A stretch of DNA of 28,309 bases from Planctomycetota bacterium. Lineage in GTDB: Bacteria; Planctomycetota; Phycisphaerae; Sedimentisphaerales; UBA12454. The stretch's first letter is position 1. Every line of letters begins with the position of its first letter. The notes beneath the pieces were generated by a model. The model ran no database searches, had not been told where the DNA came from, and worked only from the letters and a program-made list of their open reading frames with translations. Below, piece by piece: positions 22,790 to 28,309 of this stretch. The stretch is taken from positions 1 through 28,309 of the forward strand of contig JAHJUV010000073.1 in assembly GCA_018828825.1 (NCBI GenBank), read 5' to 3'. The translations under genes were made by a program, and so were the position numbers.

Positions 22790-23473
22790 ATGAAAAAGTT
22801 TGCTGTAATAGGTCTTGGCCGATTCGGTCAGAAGCTCGCCACTGCCCTTACGATGAGTGAGGCTGAAGTAATTGCAATCGACCAGAACCGTGAAATAATC
22901 GACCAGATTCGCGACGAGGTAACTCATGCCGTCCGCATCGACAGTACGGATGAAGAGGCCCTGCGGGCACAGGGTGTCGACAAGGTCGATGTCGCAATTG
23001 TCGGTATAGGTCAGGGAGGCCGAAGTTTCGAATCTTCGATACTAACCGTCGTCAACTTAAAGTCCCTTGGTGTACCGCTGGTTTATGCACGGGCCGAAAG
23101 CATTACCCAGGGTCAGGTCCTGGCAAAAATCGGGGCCACCGAAGTAATTTATCCTGAAATCGAATCCGCACAGAAATGGGCATACAGGCTAATCGCGCCG
23201 CAAATAACGGAAAAGATAGATTTCGCGCCCGGCTATTCCATCGCCAGTATAATCGCACCGGCAAGCTTCCACGAAAAAACCGTGCTCGACCTGCAGCTTC
23301 GCCAGAAATACCGGATTAACCTTGTTTCGATAAAACGAGGCGAAAAAACCGGCAGCGAAAAAGAAAAGGGCGAAATAATAAACGTCCCGCTTCCTGATAC
23401 TGTTATTTACCAAGGCGATACAATGGTGGTCGCAGGTTCGGATTTGGACCTTGCAAAACTGCCCGGAGAATAG
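22790..23473 (+). CDS. ktrA: Potassium channel regulatory subunit (KtrA/TrkA, RCK domains)
   Basis: Cytosolic ring-forming regulator of KtrB that binds nucleotides. In 227 residues one sees an N-terminal RCK domain with Rossmann motif GLGRFGQKLA (8-17) and the acidic AIDQN strand end that contacts the ribose, then the DSTDEEAL segment, and a C-terminal RCK_C domain (about 140-225) including VIYQGDTMVVAGS. This single RCK_N plus RCK_C layout fits KtrA rather than the doubled TrkA of enterics. AAGGA stands 5 bases before the ATG. Last gene of the ktrB-mscS-ktrA unit; it converges on rluD with only 5 bases between stop codons. Confidence 0.93.
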   Translation: MKKFAVIGLGRFGQKLATALTMSEAEVIAIDQNREIIDQIRDEVTHAVRIDSTDEEALRAQGVDKVDVAIVGIGQGGRSFESSILTVVNLKSLGVPLVYARAESITQGQVLAKIGATEVIYPEIESAQKWAYRLIAPQITEKIDFAPGYSIASIIAPASFHEKTVLDLQLRQKYRINLVSIKRGEKTGSEKEKGEIINVPLPDTVIYQGDTMVVAGSDLDLAKLPGE

Positions 23474-23478
23474 AATTT

Positions 23479-24534
23479 TTAATCAGATATTTGTCTGAAT
23501 TTTCTCAGCTCTTCGAGCATCTTCTGCATATCATCGGGCACAGGCGCCTCGAATTTTACCAGCTTACCCGTTTGAGGATGTGTAATTTCAAGCTGCCAGG
23601 CGTGAAGAGCAGGCCTTGCGAGCAGCGGCTCTTCGGGCTGGGCCTGTCTGTCTTCAATCTGCCAGCAATAGACGATTCTTCCGCCATACATATCATCCCC
23701 AACTATCGGGTGCTTGATATATGACATATGAACGCGTATCTGATGCGTCCTGCCCGTTTTGATATTCACTCTGAGCAGCGAATAGCCCTTGAATCTTTCA
23801 ATAACCTCATAATATGTTATGGCTTCTTTGCCAAGTGGAAGAACCGCCATTTTCTCACGTATCCTCGGATGAACCGCCAATGGCTTATTGATGCAGTCTG
23901 CCGTAAGGTCGGGCGTGCCGTGTACAATCGCAAGATAACATTTTTTAGTTTTCCTCGTTTCAAACTGTTTGGCAAGCCGCCAGTGTGCCGTATCATTTTT
24001 AGCGACGATAAGAACGCCCGTTGTGTTGCGGTCGAGCCTGTGAACTATCCCAGGCCGAATCCCGATAAATCGGGACTCGCTGCCTTTCGAAAGCTCCTTG
24101 GCGTGATACGCAAGAGCGTTAATCAGCGTGCCGCTCTTATAGCTTCTGGCCGGATGTACAATCAGGTTGGCCTGTTTGTTGAGTACCAGTATATCATCAT
24201 CTTCATAAATAATATTCAGCGGTATATTTTCGGGTATAATTTCTTTGCTCTGCGGAGGAGGCAAAATCAAATCGACAACATCGCCCGGCGAAATCCTCGT
24301 GCTGGGCTTGGCGGGCTTGCCGTTGATTGTTACCGCCTGCTCGTTTATGAGTTTCTGGAGGGTTGTTCTGCTGAAATTGCTTAACCTGCCCTGAATGTAT
24401 TTATCCAGTCGCCGCTGTGTAATATTGCTTCCGACCCGCAGAGTAAGATGTTCGGCCCCATCGGTCTCGTCCAGTAAATTTGGGCCGTTTTCCTCGTTTG
24501 AGTTTTCCGGTTCGATGAGCTTTTCGTCAGCCAT
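23479..24534 (-). CDS. rluD: RluD-family 23S rRNA pseudouridine synthase
   Basis: Converts uridines to pseudouridine in RNA, by homology in 23S rRNA helix 69. The 351-residue product has an acidic N-terminal extension (1-30), an S4 RNA-binding domain (about 38-95), the catalytic HRLDRNTTG (165-173, Asp168) and the family blocks GRTHQIRVHM and HPIVGDDMYGG. Residues 153-159 (ESRFIGI) come from a TCCCGATnnATCGGGA palindrome lying just before RPGIVHRLD, where other RluD proteins are usually a little shorter. It starts 6 bases after the TPR-like gene, so the two form an operon. RluA or RluC specificity cannot be excluded from sequence alone. Confidence 0.9.
   Translation of the reverse strand: MADEKLIEPENSNEENGPNLLDETDGAEHLTLRVGSNITQRRLDKYIQGRLSNFSRTTLQKLINEQAVTINGKPAKPSTRISPGDVVDLILPPPQSKEIIPENIPLNIIYEDDDILVLNKQANLIVHPARSYKSGTLINALAYHAKELSKGSESRFIGIRPGIVHRLDRNTTGVLIVAKNDTAHWRLAKQFETRKTKKCYLAIVHGTPDLTADCINKPLAVHPRIREKMAVLPLGKEAITYYEVIERFKGYSLLRVNIKTGRTHQIRVHMSYIKHPIVGDDMYGGRIVYCWQIEDRQAQPEEPLLARPALHAWQLEITHPQTGKLVKFEAPVPDDMQKMLEELRKFRQISD
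24060..24075. repeat. TCCCGATnnATCGGGA palindrome inside rluD
   Basis: Perfect 7-bp arms around AA. In the rluD reading frame the element is read as Ser-Arg-Phe-Ile-Gly, lengthening the loop before the catalytic motif. Confidence 0.8.
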
Positions 24535-24540
24535 CGCAGG

Positions 24541-25356
24541 TTATTTAACTAAATTGAAATCCAACTCTTCGCCGACCGCTTCTTCCATATTAAGCGGCTC
24601 ATCCAGTTTCAGGACACCTGTGGATTGTTCGGCACTGGGGTTGGTCCCCGCGCTTTCTTGCGAAAGCGGAGTTTCTACAAGCACTGCCTTTCGTTGAGAA
24701 TCGCTTAGCGTATCGGCGCGAAGCTGTGCCCTTGCTCTATATAGTGTGCCTTTATATTCGTCGGCGCTGGCAATTTTGTCATAAAGATTTTTTGCCCCTG
24801 CAAAATCTCCCATATCCTCAAGGCATAATGCTATCCCGTACTCGGCCATTGCTGACGCGGTCGGGTCGCCTTTTGCCTTTTCCATCGCCTGTTCATAAAC
24901 TTTCTTGGCCTGGGCAAGCTGAAATTTGCAAACGTCCGGCTCAGCCATTGTAGGCCGATAGTGAAGTTCCGTCCGAAGCGCTTCCGCTCTTTTAATCATT
25001 GTAAGAGCCGATAGGATTAAATTTTCTGTCTCACTGGCAGCGCTCTGATAACCACTGGCCATATTAAGAAAAATATCCGAAACTCCCAATCCCTGTTGCC
25101 TGCCCTCTATGACCGTCTGCTTTTGCCAGCTAAGCTGGTCGAGCATCGATGTAATTTGTGCGTCTTTTTGGTCCCAGACACGGCTTTGGCGGTGGTAATA
25201 GAATATCGTATATGCGATAAGGCCCACAACCACAACTGCGCCGATAATTATCGTCGTTAAATTCTCGTTAAACCACTGCGGAATCCCAACGTATCGGGAC
25301 GCAATCCAGTCTGCCAATTCATTTGTCGCCAATTCATGCCGGCGTTCTGATTTCAT
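24541..25356 (-). CDS. Membrane-anchored TPR-like protein
   Basis: A 271-residue protein with a basic N-terminus, a single transmembrane helix at about 34-54 (TTIIIGAVVVVGLIAYTIFY), and a soluble helical region. Residues 150-215 (VYEQAMEKAKGD..., YGIALCLEDMGDFAGAKNLY) have TPR-like spacing of Ala, Gly and Tyr. The layout resembles YfgM-type ancillary proteins, but membership is uncertain. Two palindromic elements are translated in it: SRYVGI at 20-25 from a degenerate TCCCGAT palindrome, and TPLSQESAG near 230 from a hairpin of the C-rich/G-rich family. Both sit in linker regions. GAGAGG precedes the ATG. It is upstream of rluD in one operon and divergent from the S55 gene. Confidence 0.75.
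   Translation of the reverse strand: MKSERRHELATNELADWIASRYVGIPQWFNENLTTIIIGAVVVVGLIAYTIFYYHRQSRVWDQKDAQITSMLDQLSWQKQTVIEGRQQGLGVSDIFLNMASGYQSAASETENLILSALTMIKRAEALRTELHYRPTMAEPDVCKFQLAQAKKVYEQAMEKAKGDPTASAMAEYGIALCLEDMGDFAGAKNLYDKIASADEYKGTLYRARAQLRADTLSDSQRKAVLVETPLSQESAGTNPSAEQSTGVLKLDEPLNMEEAVGEELDFNLVK
24645..24672. repeat. Clamped hairpin, copy 4 (inside the TPR-like gene)
   Basis: On the coding strand CTCCGCTTTC-GCAA-GAAAGC(GC)GGGG: a shorter form of the hairpins at 13324 and 19845, with the GCTTTC/GAAAGC stem kept and one arm reduced. It is translated in frame as TPLSQESAG. Confidence 0.65.
25284..25299. repeat. Degenerate TCCCGAT palindrome inside the TPR-like gene
   Basis: Coding strand TCCCGATACGTTGGGA: the right arm differs from ATCGGGA at two places, but both changes still allow G-U pairs in RNA. 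Read as Ser-Arg-Tyr-Val-Gly, the same frame as the copy in rluD. Confidence 0.65.
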
Positions 25357-25403
25357 CGTTTACCTCTCTGCTTAAACAACATTCAGGTTCACTAAAAGCA
25401 GGT

Positions 25404-25432
25404 ATTATAACCATTTACCTTTATACTTGCAA
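25404..25432 (-). promoter_or_regulatory. Minus-strand promoter of the TPR-like gene / rluD operon
   Basis: On the minus strand TTGCAA (25432-25427), 17 bp, and a perfect TATAAT (25409-25404), 48 bases before the ATG at 25356. The -35 hexamer is a palindrome used also by the divergent promoter. Confidence 0.6.
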
Positions 25433-25455
25433 TATCTCTTTTACGACACTAAAAT
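25427..25455 (+). promoter_or_regulatory. Plus-strand promoter of the S55-domain gene
   Basis: TTGCAA (25427-25432), 17 bp, TAAAAT (25450-25455), 45 bases before ATG 25501. It shares its -35 hexamer with the opposite promoter. Confidence 0.5.
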
Positions 25456-25500
25456 TCAGCCTGTTTATGGATTTATATCAAAAAATACAGGAAAAATCCG

Positions 25501-27306
25501 ATGTTTCAGAAACGCCTATATTTAATTCCTTATTTCCTTATTTCTTTACTTCCGTTTAGCTGTTTTGCCGAGCTTGACAAAAACAAATACATAACCATCG
25601 ACGAAATCGCCCCCGGAATGGATGCCGTCTGCCTTACGGTCTATAAAGGCGTCGAACCTGAAAAATTCAGCCTTAAAGTGGTGGACGTCGTCAGGAACAT
25701 ACGACCCGGCAGAAACGCAATCCTCGTTATGGGCACCGATGAACGCTTTATCCACACAGGTCCCGTCGCTGGCTGCAGCGGTTCGCCTGTCTATATAAAT
25801 GGAAGGCTTGCAGGCGCACTGGCGTTCGGCTGGATGCTAAGCAAGGACCCGCTTTACGGCGTAACACCTATCGAAGAAATGCTCCAGGCTGGCACTTGCA
25901 ATTCCGAATCCCGCCCCTCTGCTGCTTGCGCAGCAAGCGAGGGGCCGGTTTTGGACTTTTCAAAACCCATCGACCTTAAAGCCGCTTACGACCAGACGAT
26001 AAATTTCAGAAATCCGTCGTCTTCTTCGACAGGCAGAATAACTATACTGCCCTGTCCACTGGCGACGACCTTGCCGCAAAGCTCTTTTTCGCCTTTTGCC
26101 GGCATATTTGAATCCGCAGGCCTGCTGCCCGTATCGGCCGGCGGCTCAGGAACTTTCACCCAATACACCGACACTAAAATGGAGCCGGGCGGAACTATCG
26201 CTCTGCCGCTGGTCTATGGCGATATAGAACTGTCTGCCATCGGAACCGTTACCGAGGTTGCCGATGGTAAGGTTTACGCCTTCGGCCACAGCTTCCTCGG
26301 CCAAGGCCCTATCGATGTGCCGTTCGCAACCGGTTATATACATACCGTAGTAGCCAGCGTTCTCAGGTCGTTCAAATTCGGCCAGTCAATCGATATTAAA
26401 GGAGCTCTATATGCAGACGAGTCAGCCGCTATCGTCGGCGCCATCGGCAAAAAGGCTGCCACTATCCCGATGAACATTACGGTAGAACGTTTCAACGACG
26501 AAAAAACACGCACATATAACTGCCAGATTATTTCGCACCGCTATTATACACCTCTTTTGGCCGGCGTTTGTCTTTCCGGAACGGCGACGATGCTCGGCGA
26601 TATCCCAGCCGACCATACCATCCAATACAAAACCAATATCGGCATCGAGGGATACGATTCCATTCATATGGAAAACTTCTCAAGCTCTGCCGACCTTGTC
26701 GAATGTCTCGCGGACAATATCGGGGCGATAAGCCTTGTTATGAACAATCCTTACGACAGGCCCCAGATTTCTTCGCTTGATTTCGAGATTAAAATCCTGC
26801 CGAAAACTGCCGTCTCGCGTATATGGAACTTCGAAGTGTCCGACACAACAGTAAAGCCCGGACGGACAATCACCGCGAAGATAACGCTCGAATCGTATCT
26901 GGCAAGCAACAAAACCTATAAAACAGAAATTAAAATACCCCAAAATATCCCGCCGGGCGAATACTCGCTCATCGCCTCCGGCGCTGCCGATTACAGGCAA
27001 TTCAGCACGGCTCTTGCGCCTTACCGATATGAACCGGAAAATATGCCCGACCTTATAAAAATCATTAACGACATCGCGAATACAAAAAGAAATAATCTTT
27101 ATATTACGCTGATGCTTCCGGCAGACGGCATAACCATTGAAAAGTCCGAACTGCCGCAACTGCCGCTGACTAAAGCCATGCTGCTGAACAATGAAAAACG
27201 CTCGGTCCCCGCTCTGCCCGCCACCGAATGGCGCAGCCAGACGATACCGGTCGATTCTATCGTGCTCGACAGCAGAAGCTTTAAAATTACCGTCAAAAAA
27301 GATTAG
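25501..27306 (+). CDS. Exported SpoIVB-like (S55) peptidase-domain protein
   Basis: A 601-residue protein with signal peptide 1-23 (YFLISLLPFSCFA). Near residue 35 comes a GMDAVCLTVYKG strand and at 87-101 the loop GPVAGCSGSPVYINGRLAGA, close to the catalytic Ser loop of SpoIVB (GxSGSP). A second motif, KVYAFGHSF (257-265, His263), corresponds to the catalytic His segment. In B. subtilis SpoIVB the His precedes the Ser; here the order is reversed. The C-terminal half (about 400-601) is beta-rich, probably for binding. Spore formation is not implied: related proteins occur in non-sporulating planctomycetes. A hairpin element contributes RPSAACAASEG near 138-148. The downstream lipoprotein gene starts 20 bases later, and the pair is likely an operon. 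Confidence 0.78.
   Translation: MFQKRLYLIPYFLISLLPFSCFAELDKNKYITIDEIAPGMDAVCLTVYKGVEPEKFSLKVVDVVRNIRPGRNAILVMGTDERFIHTGPVAGCSGSPVYINGRLAGALAFGWMLSKDPLYGVTPIEEMLQAGTCNSESRPSAACAASEGPVLDFSKPIDLKAAYDQTINFRNPSSSSTGRITILPCPLATTLPQSSFSPFAGIFESAGLLPVSAGGSGTFTQYTDTKMEPGGTIALPLVYGDIELSAIGTVTEVADGKVYAFGHSFLGQGPIDVPFATGYIHTVVASVLRSFKFGQSIDIKGALYADESAAIVGAIGKKAATIPMNITVERFNDEKTRTYNCQIISHRYYTPLLAGVCLSGTATMLGDIPADHTIQYKTNIGIEGYDSIHMENFSSSADLVECLADNIGAISLVMNNPYDRPQISSLDFEIKILPKTAVSRIWNFEVSDTTVKPGRTITAKITLESYLASNKTYKTEIKIPQNIPPGEYSLIASGAADYRQFSTALAPYRYEPENMPDLIKIINDIANTKRNNLYITLMLPADGITIEKSELPQLPLTKAMLLNNEKRSVPALPATEWRSQTIPVDSIVLDSRSFKITVKKD
25913..25945. repeat. Clamped hairpin, copy 5 (inside the S55 gene)
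   Basis: GCCCCT (25913-25918) / AGGGGC (25940-25945) clamp around GCTTGC-GCA-GCAAGC. Same architecture as the intergenic copies, with different but still paired bases. It is read in frame as a short Ala/Ser-rich insert between a Cys-containing segment and PVLDFSKP. Confidence 0.65.
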
Positions 27307-27326
27307 ACTCATACGGAGAAAAAACG

Positions 27327-28309
27327 ATGAAGAAATATTTGTTTCCTGCCCTTGCCGTTCTCATTGCCGCCTGCACCTGCTCTGGGGTTACAAGCAAAAT
27401 CATCAGGCACAAAACCTTTGACGATTTCTCAAAAGGAAAAACGGAAAATACCGTCATCAGCTCCCGCGGCACAATTTCGCTTGCCGCCCAGACTCAAACC
27501 CTCGCCGATGATTTCAACGATGTATGGACAATCAACTCGATAGCCTGCAAAAGCGACGGTTCCGTATATATCGGCACGAGTCCCAACGGTAAAATCTTCA
27601 AATACAAGGACGGCAAAACCGTCTGCATTTATCCAGCCCGGCAGGAACAGAAAAAAAACGGCCCCGCCAGAACGCACCTGACCAATGAGCACGTTTTCAA
27701 GCTGGCCCTCGATTCCAAAGACAATCTCATCGCCGGTATAAGCGGCGACAAGTGCTGCCTTGTCCGGTACGACGGCAAAAAATTTGAAACAGTCTTCGAG
27801 CCCGAACCAAACCAGGCATCATATATTTTCGCTATTACGCTCGACAAGGCCGGCAACATCTTTCTCGGAACCGGCCCCAAAGGCCAAATCTGGCAGCTCG
27901 ACAACAACTGCCGAAATCCGCAGCTTATTTATACCTGCCAGGACAAAAACGTATTGTGCCTTGCCTTTGCCAATCCCGATGCCCCGATGCGTCGGGATCT
28001 TCGCCTTGCTCCGACATCGGGACTCTGCGCAGGCACCGATACGAGAGGACTGGTTTACAAAATCGATCCTAAAAAGAAAACCGCTTCCATTCTTTACGAC
28101 AGCGATGAAAATGAAATTACCGACCTGCTTTTCGACGATAGCGGAAATCTTTACGCCGCCGCCACTTCCTATAAATCGATAAAGGCCCAGCTTAAAGGCG
28201 GCCCGGAACTCAAAAAACCCTTCTCGCTCGGAAAACCTGAAAACCAGGAAGAATCAGAAGAATCATCTGATTCTGCCGAAAATAAAGGCGCCTCGCTCGA
28301 AATCGCCAA
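27327..28309 (+). CDS. Beta-propeller lipoprotein, N-terminal part (runs off the right edge)
   Basis: ATG 27327 with GGAGAA upstream opens a frame of 327 codons with no stop before the edge. The N-terminus MKKYLFPALAVLIAAC looks like a lipoprotein signal with lipid-modified Cys16. The body has repeated blades of the type I..I.....G.VYIGTSPNGKIFKY, FKLALDSKDNLIAGISG, FAITLDKAGNIFLGTGPKGQ, LCAGTDTRGLVYKID and DLLFDDSGNLYAAA, i.e. a propeller of the NHL/SMP-30 type. The end turns acidic and Ser-rich (about 300-325). A palindromic element adds about 14 residues (APMRRDLRLAPTSG) within one blade. It follows the S55 gene by 20 bases. Ligand or partner unknown. Confidence 0.75.
   Translation, partial: MKKYLFPALAVLIAACTCSGVTSKIIRHKTFDDFSKGKTENTVISSRGTISLAAQTQTLADDFNDVWTINSIACKSDGSVYIGTSPNGKIFKYKDGKTVCIYPARQEQKKNGPARTHLTNEHVFKLALDSKDNLIAGISGDKCCLVRYDGKKFETVFEPEPNQASYIFAITLDKAGNIFLGTGPKGQIWQLDNNCRNPQLIYTCQDKNVLCLAFANPDAPMRRDLRLAPTSGLCAGTDTRGLVYKIDPKKKTASILYDSDENEITDLLFDDSGNLYAAATSYKSIKAQLKGGPELKKPFSLGKPENQEESEESSDSAENKGASLEIA
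27983..28021. repeat. Extended TCCCGAT-type hairpin inside the propeller gene
   Basis: CCCGATG(C)GTCGG (27983-27995) pairs with CCGACATCGGG (28011-28021), an 11-bp stem with one bulge. It interrupts a blade between ...LAFANPD and LCAGTDTRG and stays in frame. Confidence 0.7.

Overview
The window looks like a chromosomal segment of a Planctomycetota bacterium, most likely Phycisphaerae-like. This is inferred from three PEP-CTERM exosortase-substrate genes in a row, a secreted subtilase ending in a dockerin-like tail, an unusually long SecA (about 1,170 aa), a two-CW domain protein and an S55-type peptidase. No rRNA, tRNA, transposase, integrase or CRISPR array was found. Both edges cut through genes: a MATE transporter on the left and a propeller protein on the right.

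Layout. 1-3363: a truncated MATE transporter diverges from arsC - membrane protein of unknown function - trxB. This unit could couple a thioredoxin-dependent reductase to the enzyme that recharges thioredoxin. 3425-4819: citrate synthase on the minus strand. 4826-5334: about 0.5 kb without genes, filled by three inverted-repeat-bounded elements of 107-111 bp. The last element holds the promoter, ribosome binding site and start codon of efp, which is followed by secA. 9493-11236: a 60-aa gene, then a minus-strand operon mntA - hepT - unknown gene, set between two 138-bp direct repeats. 11241-12446: tyrS. 12447-13656: two hairpin-rich gaps around a small cysteine-rich two-CW gene. 13657-16637: a single-domain response regulator facing a subtilase gene that is split by one in-frame amber codon. 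16638-19812: three PEP-CTERM genes, two with consensus-like promoters and long related leaders, closed by a strong terminator. 19929-23473: a K+ and osmotic operon, ktrB - mscS - ktrA. 23479-25356: rluD and a membrane-anchored TPR-like gene. 25501-28309: an S55-domain secreted protein and a truncated propeller lipoprotein. The TPR-like gene and the S55 gene diverge from promoters that appear to share one -35 box.

The most unusual aspect is the density of short palindromic elements. Two families, one with a TCCCGATnnATCGGGA core and one a GAAA- or GCA-looped hairpin with a C-rich/G-rich clamp, occur both between genes and inside open reading frames, where they add short in-frame peptides. Pairing is kept although bases differ between copies. 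A third motif, ATCCCGCACC/GGTGCGGGAT, recurs around efp and around the toxin-antitoxin cassette, and at two genes it contributes the Shine-Dalgarno and start codon. All functional calls come from reading motifs by eye; no database search was run.
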